Assembly (NCBI GenBank): GCA_964017065.1
Contig: OZ024786.1
Location: forward strand, 8,871,047 to 8,935,046
Source of the DNA: Haliclona indistincta
Taxonomy: Eukaryota > Porifera > Demospongiae > Haplosclerida > Chalinidae
DNA length: 64,000 nucleotides
Direction of reading: 5' to 3'
The notes under the pieces are model-generated. The model did no database searches. It saw only the letters and a program-made list of their open reading frames with translations, and was not told where the DNA came from. Of the stretch, positions 45,676 through 56,051 are shown piece by piece. The translations under genes and the position numbers were made by a program. Positions within the stretch are counted from its first letter, which is position 1. Each line of letters begins with the position of its first letter.

Positions 45676-46275
45676 AGGTGATAATGACAAGCATCAAGTC
45701 AGTCTAGCTAGCTCTCTTCATTCCGATACTGATTCATGCTGATTGTACCATGTCATTATGAACTCACTACACTCTCTTTAATGATAACTATACTAATACT
45801 AACCTGTACAGTACAGACATGTTGTATCGTGTGTGTACTGTTACTAATTCTCTTCTGTACATGTTGCCATATGTCTCACTCTTCTCTTAAAAATTATTGT
45901 TCTGTGAAATCACTTTGAACAGCAACTAGATGTAGTATTGTTGGGGTTGGTAGGCGTATAAAGTCAGTCATTTCTAATTCACAAAGTGGTAAGGCAGTTT
46001 TGCTACGCCCTTGGTGATACTAGTAAGGCAACTGCATTTTAGAAGTTACATGTACTTGAGACACATCTATTAGACAGTCATTTTAGAGTCAGCAGAACAT
46101 TCACCAGATTGAGCACGTGCCACACCTTGTGACGTCTAGCCACACTGTTGACATAACAGTTAAACATAAACATAACACAGTTAACATAACAGTTAACATA
46201 AATACATAACAGAAGGAGGAAGGAAAGAAAATTAATTGTCAGTAATCCTTCGTGTCTTCTGCTAACCCGCTGACA

Positions 46276-47977
46276 ATGTCTGACAGTAAGCTAGTTCTGT
46301 CTGACTGTTTCTATAACTGTTAACTGTTCGTAGATATCCCAGTACCAACCATCTACCAGCTGACAGAGGAACTTCACTCGATGAACGATTGGTATTCTCT
46401 GGGTGTGGCTTTGAGAGTGCCTCCCAGTAAACTAAAGGAGATCAAGCAATCTGCTCCACAAGTGGGAATACAATATTGGAGAATTGAATTGCTACAGTAT
46501 TGGCTTGACTCAACACCATCTGCTTCATGGAGCGACATTATAACAGCTCTGGAGAAGATCGGTCAACACACACTATCAGCTAGACTGAGAGAGAAGTACC
46601 ATATCCCACAAACCACATCAGGTACAGCGAAAGCATAATTATGTTGTAGTTGTATTAGTATAACCAGTATAGTATTTTATAATTTCTTGAATCAGCCGTA
46701 GTGAGTTTCATTTTTAATAATGTTTAGCCGGTGTGTATAGCGGGTAATTTTTAGTGGGAGATGATTTTGGCAAATCATCACGCTTTCGCCAAAAATTAAC
46801 TCCGCCAAAAATAAATGTGAACCAGGTGCTGGATGCCAAAATTAAATCCTCCAAAGTCATTTTGACAGTACAATTTTGTAGGTCAAAATAACATTCAAAT
46901 ACATGCATGTACCTTTTTATAAAAATTAATAACCTTATACAAATACTTGGTACAATAACGTAATAGGAAAATTGTTACATTGATTGTTTATTATAGATCA
47001 GCTCACAACCGTATCCACAGCCAATATGACTACTAGTCCTACTACTCCACAAGCAGGTATTATATACTAGTTGGTATTATATATAATTTAACAATCTCCC
47101 ACAGTAAAAGTCATATCTCAGGTGTATGAAGGAGATTTTGAGGATCTCCAGGGGCAATTTGTTCGATTATTTGCTGAAGTCACAGAAGAGATTAAGAAAA
47201 ATAAATCAGTAACAGCAGAAGATCTCAAGGAATTTCTTTCGTTATATCCAGATCTTGAATCATCTCTCATCAATGCTGAAAGTATCTCTGAAATGATGCG
47301 TATACTGAAAAATCATTCGAGCTTCATCTGCTGTTCTCGTCTCAAAAATGTTGCAGAACACTTTAAGATATCTGCAATAACTGAAAAAATTGCAGTCTAC
47401 TTTCTATACTTAGAAGACTTCTGTTCCAAAAAACTGACTAAAATCATTAATGAGCTGAAGCCTTTTATCCCTGCTGAGTCAATGGAGTTTGCTCCACCCA
47501 CTACCCTGACATTCAAATTGGAATGGAATCCCGACAATAAGACATTGAGCGATATTCAAGGTGTTCTTAGACAAGCATTTCATGACCAGAGTATCCATGT
47601 ACACATCGTGGTAGTCAGAGGAGGGAGTGTACAAGTAATCTGCTGTGCTTCACAGTATCTAATGACCGAACTAGTGAGGCTAGCACAGAAGAACAGGGAT
47701 CTGCTGGTGGAGAGCAGTGTCACCTACCTTAGGGTAGGAGACACTATAGTAGTGGACACCAGTGATCAGAATGAGGTGAGGATATGTTATCATAGAAACT
47801 GTGTTACTTTAGATTTTCATCATCAGATATCACTTGTGAAAGATCTTGTTCTTCAACTAACCATTGCACTTCAGTTGAAAGGTGAGTTGAATGTAGATTT
47901 ATAATCATTTTGCTTTTTTTGCAGACATGCTGAGTGAAGGACCTGATTCTCAAGGTATAGTAATAGATTGTGTGTGT
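46276..47977 (+). pseudogene. Death-SH2-SH2 adaptor, copy D (type 2), truncated before the SH2 domains
   Basis: Exons: 46276-46285, 46334-46621, 46997-47056, 47105-47775, 47827-47881, 47925-47954. They are open and in phase, with an intact death domain (DWYSLGVALRVPP) and the type 2 helical block. Similarity ends at 47977 inside intron 6, where a hairpin and then unrelated sequence with a DIRS retrotransposon begin. Both SH2 domains are missing. Copy D shows the complete death-domain form of type 2, which B has damaged and B' lacks. Confidence 0.8.
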
Positions 47978-48029
47978 CCATCTGGCTCAAAATTTTTCTG
48001 TTTAATTTTTGGTTTTTTGAGCCAGATGG
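47978..48029. repeat. 15-bp hairpin at the breakpoint of copy D
   Basis: CCATCTGGCTCAAAA (47978-47992) pairs with TTTTGAGCCAGATGG (48015-48029) across a 22-nt loop. It sits exactly where similarity to the other adaptor copies stops. It may be the end of an inserted element. Confidence 0.8.
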
Positions 48030-48480
48030 AAGGAAGTGTATGAACTTCATAAAACTTGCTGTGCAGATGTATTGATACCTAACTAAGTAAAATCTGCATT
48101 AGGGTTGCTACAGCACAATTTACAAAAGCGCTGGAGTCCTAAGTCTATTTTCGTCATCGTCTTGGGGCCCCGCCCTCTTTCAATGTATGGCCTGGAAACA
48201 GCGCATAAAGATCGCTGCGTCGTCGAAGAGCTTGGAAATCTTAACAGCATGATCCTGTGCATCCTTACCAACAAAAATAAGCTTTGGCGCTGGATGTGGT
48301 TTGAACAAAAAGTATTTGCTTACGATTGGCTAGCTCCATCCAGTTATTTCGAATGTTTTTATTTTTTCCTGCAAAAAGGAAGGACTTGGCGCTTCTCTGT
48401 TTGTCCGTTTTATGTTCGGGTCGAACCACTGTACACACTGAGACGCAAGCCCGCTGAATCTGTGACTGTCGATTTTTTCA
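48030..48480. other. Unassigned stretch between the copy D breakpoint and the DIRS element
   Basis: An ORF-like stretch on the + strand (48105-48560) resembles no family I know. It may be other transposon debris or the 5' part of the rearranged DIRS copy. Confidence 0.3.
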
Positions 48481-49764
48481 TTGGAGACCCTAGTCACAGT
48501 GGATCGTGCGGCAAAACTGATGAAGGAATGCGGTCGCGGAGCACTAATGACAAAAATTGACCTGCAGAGCGCTTACAGGCACGTCCCGGTTCACCCCGAA
48601 GACCAAAATCTGCTGGGCGGCATCGAATGGGACGGGAAAACGTACCGTGACCAGGCGCTGCCATTTGGGCTCAGATCAGCACCTAAGTTGTTTACTGCAG
48701 TGGCAGATGGTTTGGCATGGGCAATGCAGCAGGAAGGTGTGGCCAATAGTGTACACTACTTGGACGATTTCTTGTTCTGGGGTCCACCATCGTCGCCCGT
48801 ATGTGATGCAGCATTAACAAAGGCAATAGAAGTTTGTCACAGGCTCGGACTTCCGACCGCTCCTCACAAGACAGTCAACCCGACAACTGTTCTGACCTTC
48901 CTGGGTATTGAAATTGATTCTGTGTCCCAAGTTTTGAGACTACCAGCAGGTAAGCTGGAACGCCTACAACGGGAGCTGGCTAGATGGGGGACTAAACGTC
49001 AGGCATCGAAGCGTGAGCTGCAAGTAATGATTGGTCTCCTGAATCATGCAGCGACCGTCGTTCGACCAGGCAGATCTTTTATGCGATTCTTGATCGAGGC
49101 ATCAAAGCGCCCAAGGCGTCAGTTTCATAAGACGCGGGTAGACGCAGGCTGCCGGTCAGATCTCTCCTGGTGGTCACTGTTTGCTCAAGATTGGAATGGC
49201 ATGGCGTTCTTCCACGGCTTGCCTGCAGGTGACACAGTTGTGTCAGACGCATCAGGCTCCTGGGGGTGCGGAGCCTACTGCTCATCGACACACGAATGGT
49301 TCCAGCTACAGTGGCCCCCCTCATGGACAGAAATAAACATCGCCATTAAAGAGCTTGTGCCGGTGGTTGTGAGTGCATCAGTGTGGGGCTCAAACTGGAG
49401 GGGTTCTAGAGTACTCTTCCGCTCAGACAATCAAGCGGTAGTAGACTGTCTCTCATCCATGTCGGCAAGGGAACCCCACCTGGCGCATCTTCTTCGGTGT
49501 CTATTCTTCTTTGAAGCCCAGTATAAGTTCAAGCACCAAGCACGTCACATTTCGGGTGAACAGAATGTAGCAGCAGATGCGCTATCACGGAACAAGCTAA
49601 CTCAATTCTTCTCTGTCTTTTCACAGGTCCCTCCTCAGGTGCCGCGGCAGGTCCTGGTCGCATTAACGGAGCTCCTGTGGGACAAGGAAACTAACTGGAC
49701 CACAGTGCGCTGGAAGGACTTGTTCGCGAGTATTTTGCGAATGGAATCGCAAAAAAGACAATGA
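48481..49764 (+). CDS. DIRS reverse transcriptase - RNase H (N-terminally truncated)
   Basis: Open for 427 codons with no ATG at its left end, so it is truncated. RT motif A is KIDLQSAYRHVPVHP, followed by ALPFGLRSAP and the YLDD box (VHYLDDFLFWG). The RNase H part shows SDASGSWGCGAY, WTEINIAIKEL, FRSDNQAVVDCLS and NVAADALSR, so the Asp-Glu-Asp-Asp residues are present. Its stop overlaps the start of the recombinase ORF by four bases (ATGA at 49761-49764). Confidence 0.88.
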   Translation: METLVTVDRAAKLMKECGRGALMTKIDLQSAYRHVPVHPEDQNLLGGIEWDGKTYRDQALPFGLRSAPKLFTAVADGLAWAMQQEGVANSVHYLDDFLFWGPPSSPVCDAALTKAIEVCHRLGLPTAPHKTVNPTTVLTFLGIEIDSVSQVLRLPAGKLERLQRELARWGTKRQASKRELQVMIGLLNHAATVVRPGRSFMRFLIEASKRPRRQFHKTRVDAGCRSDLSWWSLFAQDWNGMAFFHGLPAGDTVVSDASGSWGCGAYCSSTHEWFQLQWPPSWTEINIAIKELVPVVVSASVWGSNWRGSRVLFRSDNQAVVDCLSSMSAREPHLAHLLRCLFFFEAQYKFKHQARHISGEQNVAADALSRNKLTQFFSVFSQVPPQVPRQVLVALTELLWDKETNWTTVRWKDLFASILRMESQKRQ

Positions 49765-50651
49765 CAACATATTCGTCTGCTCAAAAGAGGTATCTGGCTT
49801 TCTGTCAATGCTACCAGATCCCACCTCTGCCGATTTCGGAGGCATCTGTATGTTTGTTCGCAGCCTTTCTGGCACATCAAGGCCTCAAATCTCAGTCAAT
49901 TTCGACTTATCTGTCAGGGCTGCGCCACCTACAGGTGTCAGCCGGCTTTCCGCCTCCAGAAAGATCAGAGTGGCCACGGCTGCAGTATGTACTTAAAGGC
50001 ATTGCTCGCTCTCAGCCACAGGCTGCCCGTCGTCGCCTTCCTATCACAGCAGCAATCATGTCTCAGCTACAAGTAGCCTTGCCTCAGGCCTGCTCAAGTC
50101 AACTGGAAGCGAAGTTGTTGTGGGCAGCATGCTGTATGGGGTATTTCGGGTTCATGAGATCGGGTGAGTTTACAGCCGACAATGTGTCTGACCCAGCAGT
50201 GCAGTCAACTGATGTGGCGGTAGATTCCCGTGAATCTCCAACAGTACTAAGGATCAAGTTGCGGAGGGCGAAAACAGACCCGTTTGGACAAGGAGTGGAC
50301 ATTTTTGTGAGCAAGACCAGTGCTGCTCTGTGTCCAGTTTCGGCCATACTGAACTACCTCGCCGTGCGGCCTGGCGAACAGGGACCTCTTCTAGTCCATG
50401 CTGATGGCTCACCACTAACAAGGGATCAGTTCGTTCAAAAGATAAAGAAAGCCCTCAGGATAGCAAAGATAGACCCAACATCCTACTCTGGGCACAGCTT
50501 TCGCATCGGTGCTGCGACGGCGGCCGCAGCTGCAGGAGTGCCAGCCTATTTTATCAAAATGTTAGGAAGGTGGGAGAGTGAGGCGTACCACTTGTACATC
50601 AAGACCCCGCGAGAGTCTCTGGCAGCTGTTTCCCAACTGATTGCACACTAG
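49761..50651 (+). CDS. DIRS tyrosine recombinase
   Basis: 296 codons beginning at the ATG that overlaps the RT/RNase H stop. An N-terminal SAM-like core-binding region (SISTYLSGLRHLQVSAG) precedes the catalytic domain. Catalytic residues visible are Arg in FGFMRSGEF, H-x-x-R in GHSFRIGAAT, and the nucleophile Tyr in HLYIKTP, about 30 residues later. The recombinase integrates circular cDNA without target duplication (known for DIRS). The ORF is complete, so it may be a young copy despite the RT truncation. Confidence 0.88.
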   Translation: MTTYSSAQKRYLAFCQCYQIPPLPISEASVCLFAAFLAHQGLKSQSISTYLSGLRHLQVSAGFPPPERSEWPRLQYVLKGIARSQPQAARRRLPITAAIMSQLQVALPQACSSQLEAKLLWAACCMGYFGFMRSGEFTADNVSDPAVQSTDVAVDSRESPTVLRIKLRRAKTDPFGQGVDIFVSKTSAALCPVSAILNYLAVRPGEQGPLLVHADGSPLTRDQFVQKIKKALRIAKIDPTSYSGHSFRIGAATAAAAAGVPAYFIKMLGRWESEAYHLYIKTPRESLAAVSQLIAH

Positions 50652-51689
50652 GGAACCTTTGGTATTCATAGAACTCTGGTTTGCTGTGTCTGTCTGAGTG
50701 GTATCAATTGTTACTTGTTTTTGCTGGTACTATTATCATTGTATTAACGCCTATTCGGGTACTGTGTGTTTTATAATAATTATTATCACTCACCTCAGTA
50801 CGAGCCTTTCTCCCTCGCCTGGTTTGTGTGTTTAGTGGAGGGTAGAGAGAGGTTTAGGGTTGGGTGAATGGCACGCTTATGCCCCGCCCCCAGGTTGCCG
50901 CCCTAAAGCGTCACACCTAGGGGCGGTCCCTGCGGGAAAAGGCGGGGTGTGGGCGTGGTGACACGCCCCTGCACACCCCTCTCTCTGCGGGGTGTGCGCT
51001 TGTTGCAGAAGCGGTCAAGTTGTGCCGGAAGCAGCTCACGCGGACGGGTAAGTTAGCAAGGTGAGGTTAGCAGTTAACCTGATTCAAAGCCTATTGCTCT
51101 AAATCTCGATATATAAACGCTCCTTTCTCTTCTTTGCAGTGGTTTTAGACGAGGGATACGGACCGTTCTAGCAGCAAAATCACGCCAACTAATTTCTAAC
51201 TCCGATCCTCTCTAAAATTTCTGGATTTCAATTTTAGCGACTCTAGTACTAACAGTAGTGTAGAACACCAGAAGGAGGTCATCCTGTGTAACTATGATTG
51301 TTGTGTTTCTTTGTTTCGTGAAGAAAACATTGTATTTAGCTATAATCATCTGTCCTGAAATTAGCCGCGCAATGTGGCGCGGATTGCTTGGGAAAGATTC
51401 AATTTTGTCTGCGAAACTGCACTAAAAGCATTATCTATGCTAAAAGTTTCAGACATACGTTTGCAGTGGTGCTAGAGGCGACTAGAATTCACCTTCTTTC
51501 ATATTCGCACCCTTTTCATTGTGCAAACGGCCAGGAAGATGAAAAAGAGACGGTGTTCCAAATTACCCCACCCACTAATTTTCCAGTCCACTTCATAATC
51601 GAGCTTCGGTTGCAAAGCAGACGAAACGTAGCTCCAAGATTCTTTATGCCCACGATTGACTATAAGTGTACCTACTGTGTGAGCATATT
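50652..51689. other. Non-coding: DIRS 3' region, then unassigned sequence
   Basis: G/C-rich DIRS tail to about 51200, then AT-richer sequence. The ORF-like stretch at 51388-51729 on the + strand has no recognisable domain and overlaps the start of the adaptor upstream region. Confidence 0.4.
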
Positions 51690-52073
51690 TTCCGAAGTCC
51701 AGCGATTCTCTTCTTCACAGCAGGCCTAGTACGCAGACATAAATTTTGTTCCAAGTAGGCGTGGCTAAGAAGTTTTCTGTACGAACGCAGATTTCATTTG
51801 GACAATCTATGGGACAATGACGATCGAATACTCTCTTCTAGCTCTTCGCTACTGAAATTCTTGTCCGTCTTCGAAAACAACGCACAGAATACAACAAACG
51901 AGGCGTGCTTATCAGTACATGAATCCATAGATAAGGAATCTTATTAGCGGCCTTCTATATGCGTGCATTCCTGTATAAGCTAATAGTTGTTAGGCGCATT
52001 TTGTATCTCTGGTGCAGCACCCTAAATAATAACTTGTCATTGCTCGTTCGTGACTTCTGCTAACCCGCTGACA
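51690..52073 (+). promoter_or_regulatory. Upstream region of adaptor copy E, conserved with unit A
   Basis: Similar along its length to 4001-4372 (from ATTTTCCGAAGTCCAGCGAT onward). Conservation only between these two type 1 copies suggests it is the ancestral promoter segment, lost or replaced where a SAM gene lies directly upstream. Confidence 0.5.
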
Positions 52074-55000
52074 ATGTCTGACAGTAAGCTAGTTCTGTCT
52101 GACTGTTTCTATAACTGTTAACTGTTCGTAGATATCCCAGTACCAACCATCTACCAGCTGACAGAGGAGCTGCACTCGATGAGTGACTGGTATTCTCTGG
52201 GTGTGGCTTTGAGAGTGCCTCCCAGTAAACTAAAGGAGATCAGGCAATCTGCTCCACAAGAAGGAATACAATATTGGAGAATTGAATTACTACAGTATTG
52301 GCTTGACTCAACACCATCTGCTTCATGGAGGGACATTGTAACAGCTCTGGAGAAGATCGGTCACCACACACTGTCAGCTAGACTGAGAGAGAAGTACCAT
52401 ATCCCGCAATCTACATCAGGTACAGTTGTGTTGTACTATCTATATTGTATTGAAAATGTTGTATGCATCTTTGTTCTGAGATGCATGGTCAGAGCCTAAA
52501 TCTACAGTATCATTATACAAATTTAAATGATGCATCCTCACCAACAACTATGTAGGTGAACAGGAGACTATTGCATCAGATATCACACTAGCTATTACAC
52601 CGGCTACTACTCTTCAAAGTACAAGTAAGTACCACTGACATTCAAACTAAAAATTGACTGATTTCTCTTGATAGTTGCATCAACTGAAGTCGTAGTTCCT
52701 GTAAAGTATCGTAGAGATTTCGAAGACATTCAAAGTAGATTCGCCCAACTTTTTGACGAAGTAGCTGACATGTTGGAGAATGAGGAATCGGTCACTCATG
52801 AACGATTAAAACGATTTGTTTCAAGATTTCCAGAGATGAATGATTCACTGGATAATGCTCACACTATCTCAGATATCGTTAATGTAATTCAAAAACACTC
52901 ATCTCTTACATCATGCACATATCTCAAAGGGGTCGCTAGATGATTCAAAATCTCTGCTGTCACTGAAAAAACGGAAGAGTACTACCAGTTAGTGAATGAA
53001 TTTTGTCAGTACGAGTTGACACACCACATCTACATGAAACCGTTCCTCAATGCAAAATCAACTAACATTGCACCTTCTACCACCATTACCTTCAAGTTGA
53101 GGTGGCATCCAAATGATAAGACACTCTCTGATATACTGGAGCTTCTCCAACTAGCCTTTGATGAGCAGAGTGTCTACGTACACATCGTGGTGACTAGAGG
53201 AGGGAGTGTACAAGTAATCTGCTGTGCGCCGCAGTTTCTAATGACCGAACTAGCGAGGCTAGCTCAGAAGAACAGGGAGCTGCTGGTGGAGAGCAGTGTA
53301 CTTGTCACCTACCTTAGGGTAGGAGACACTATAGTAGTGGACACCAGTGATCAGAATGAGGTGAGGATATGTTATCATAGAAACTGTGTTACTTTAGATT
53401 TTGATCTTCAGATATCACTTGTGAAAGATCTTGTTCTTCAACTAACCATTGCACTTCAGTTGAAAGGTGAGTTGAAATTAGACTTTATAATCATTTTGCT
53501 TTATTTGCAGACATGCTGAGTGAAGGACCTGATTCTCAAGGTATGGTCATACATTGTGTGCGTCTGTGTTACAGCCATACTGTGCTCATGAGTGTTTCCT
53601 ACCCACAGCAGCTGAGGATGTGATGAAGAGTATGACACACTCCAGTGCTGTGAGTGATGGTGTTACTGATGATGGTATAGTACATAATGGTTGTCAACAT
53701 ACCCAGAGTGAACCCTCTAGCTCAATATGGCAAATCATAGGAAGAGAGGCTCAGTATATCTTGACTTATAAACCAGATGGAACCTTTCTTGTCTGGGAAA
53801 CAAGTGGGGAATCTGTTTCTGATCCATCATCATCATCAATTCTCTCACACATTATTAGTGTTGTGTGAGTAGTACATGTCACCATGGTAACTGGTATACT
53901 TCATTGTTCATTTTTATACAGTGTCAATGGGAGGGTAAGGCATGTACTAATCTACAAAAGAGGACACTACTATGGATCACTCAATAAAGAAAAATACACA
54001 TCAGTTGAACACTTTGTAGCAGTTCTCTCAATAACAGGGTTTGCTATGGATAAAGGAACAACATCAGTTACACTGACCAATCAACTATTTCCTGACAAGT
54101 GAGCTATCAGTAATGTTGTTTGTGTTTATCACTTCTCACTATCTGCAGAGATACTCTTGCTAACTTACCATCAGATATTCCTACTATCAAACAAGTGAGT
54201 GTGTTTATAACTAAGGCATGTCTGCACTGGTGGGCGGTCCCGGGTTGAACTTGGATAGAGCTAGTGTAGATGCTGACCCTCTCCCCACCTATTGATGTGT
54301 GGGCGGACAGGGTCAGCCAGATGACTAGATCACGTCTGCATTCTATCTGCGGGAATCGGGTTTTCGATAATTCGGGTTCAACCCGGTTCAGCCAACCCAC
54401 ATACGTATTTGGGTTGAAACCGAGTTCTCTCTTGCGCCGCCACGTGCACGAGCACAGATCCTCTCTGAGCATTCAAGCGCTAGAGAAAAACGTACATTGT
54501 CAAGAAGCGCTCGTGCTAGCAATAAAAACACTACTTGGACTATGACTACATGTAACTCTACCTAGAATATTTTTATGCTTGATTTTGAAACTTACCTTTA
54601 CTTGTTTGGTATGTTCAATACGATAACCATAGTAATTCCTCAGTATTACACATTCAGTGATGTGGCATCACTTCTCAAGCATTTCCCTCACCATGATGAG
54701 AGCACATGGCTCTGCAGACAGCTCAGTAAGGAGGAGTCAGAGAGGTTGCTGAGAGGGAGGATGGATGAGACATTCCTAATGAGAGCAACTGACCTGTCAG
54801 GTCCCAGTCACCTCTTCACAGTGGATATAGTGTAAGTAGCAAATACCAAACAGCATCACACTAAGAATCAAATTAAAATTTTTGTTTGCTACCATTGTGG
54901 TTTTAGTCTGCAGCCATTGTCAACACTGCTGCCCACATAGTACTATCTATCACTGTAAAATTATGATAATTGTTCTTCAGGGTACATAAGAAAGTGGTCA

Positions 55001-55179
55001 GTCTGGATGTTTATAAAGAAGATAATTGGTTGAAATTTGAAGGATTGAGTGAAAGATATGACTCTATCAACACATTAGTGATGCGTCATGTTGCTTCAAC
55101 AGTTTCTATTACAATTGGTGATCATGAAGTACTAGCTTATTTCCGATATCCAGTGCACTCATCTAAGTATTATAAGTGA
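52074..55179 (+). pseudogene. Death-SH2-SH2 adaptor, copy E (type 1), single nonsense codon
   Basis: Exons: 52074-52083, 52132-52419, 52556-52624, 52675-53360, 53412-53466, 53511-53540, 53609-53864, 53922-54098, 54149-54194, 54644-54831, 54981-55179. Lengths sum to 2004 nt in frame. One TGA at 52941-52943 replaces the CGA of the ARRF motif in the helical domain; the change is C to T at a CpG. Everything else is open, including a 6-nt insertion (VLVTYL) and a 3-nt deletion. It may be a recent inactivation, a polymorphism or a sequencing error. Confidence 0.75.
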
Positions 55180-56051
55180 TTATCAATTGCTCTATCATCA
55201 TGATCAATTTGTGTATGTAGGAGGCTTAGCAAAAATCAGTATAAGAATTAAAAAATTATGGTGATCAGTAGTAATTTCAGTAGAAAAGTTGCATCGAACA
55301 TGCTCTAATGATGTCATCTTGAAAGCTTTTATGTAGTGCTGGGAGATAATCTCGAGTTCCTGCGGAGTCAATCTTCCAACTAGTCTAGCACATTCATTTC
55401 TAGTGCTAGAGGTTAGACTATCTTGCACCTTCTCTCACTCTTTTCTGAACAAAGATTGTAATTACATGTAGTTTTCTACAAGAGATTTGTTTTGCACATT
55501 TCAAGAGCTCTTTTGTTTTATCAGTATCTGCTATTCAATGATAATCACAACTGGTGAACTTCTAATTGCACTTGAATCCAGGAATATAGCATTACTTTTG
55601 AGGAATCTGGAAATTAATAAGGATCGTATATTTTATGTGACTTACCAACCATGATAAAACTGCAGTCGCACAACCAGCTGTAGCTTTCTTTGTGAAATGA
55701 TCAATCTGTGAGTGTATTAATTTTAGGAGTTGACTACACACATGGTGTCTTGAAATTACTGTTACATACATGTATATGAGAGCAAGAACAATGGGTGACA
55801 TATGCATTGAGAAAATATGAACAGCAAAAGGAATCACTGATTAGCTTATGGAATTTTATGCACATTCAATGAATAGACTATACACTTTGAACTCTCGTGA
55901 CTCTTCATTGAACCAGAGATTATTAATACTACGTAATAATCTCTGGTTCAATGAATCTCTGGTTCAATCAGAGATTATTACGTATATAGTATTAATAATC
56001 TCTGATTGAACCTTGAACTTCATTATTATAAACTATTTTTATAACTTGACG
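55180..56051. other. Spacer between adaptor E and the SRCR gene
   Basis: Matches 26519-27190 after copy B. It holds no gene; its right part contains the double hairpin at 55904-56012. Confidence 0.6.
55904..56012. repeat. Two adjacent near-perfect hairpins sharing arms
   Basis: TTCATTGAACCAGAGATTAT and its complement form the first hairpin (about 55904-55955). GGTTCAATCAGAGATTATTA and its complement form the second (about 55960-56012). The four arms are variants of one sequence, so alternative pairings are possible. Probably a fold-back element remnant. Confidence 0.8.

Larger units (their letters stand above)
41157..45705 (+). pseudogene. Proline-rich SAM-domain gene, unit C (nonsense in main exon)
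   Basis: Exons: 41157-41514, 41618-41836, 42656-42876, 43152-43818, 44030-44209, 44518-44768, 44877-44948, 45005-45180. All are in frame with B' except one base: the Tyr codon in GPGAGYSQP is TAA at 43572-43574, cutting the protein before the SAM domain. The intron after the second exon is enlarged by a 0.6-kb insert. Readthrough or a shorter Pro-rich product is possible, hence pseudogene with some reserve. Confidence 0.7.
48481..51200 (+). mobile_element. DIRS-type tyrosine-recombinase retrotransposon, 5'-truncated
   Basis: It carries reverse transcriptase/RNase H and a tyrosine recombinase in overlapping frames, with no integrase or LTR pair, which is the DIRS arrangement. The gag-like ORF and the first part of RT are missing. 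The right boundary is uncertain: after the recombinase comes a G/C-rich stretch with GCGGGGTGTG and CACACCCC inverted motifs (about 50930-51000), plausible as the terminal or internal complementary region. The GC content of the coding part is visibly higher than that of the host exons. Confidence 0.8.

Noticed and set aside
49761..50651. Crypton DNA transposon for the tyrosine recombinase
   Set aside because: The directly overlapping RT/RNase H ORF makes DIRS the better fit.
51388..51729. 113-codon ORF before adaptor E
   Set aside because: No domain, and its 3' part lies in the upstream region shared with unit A, where the frame is not conserved.
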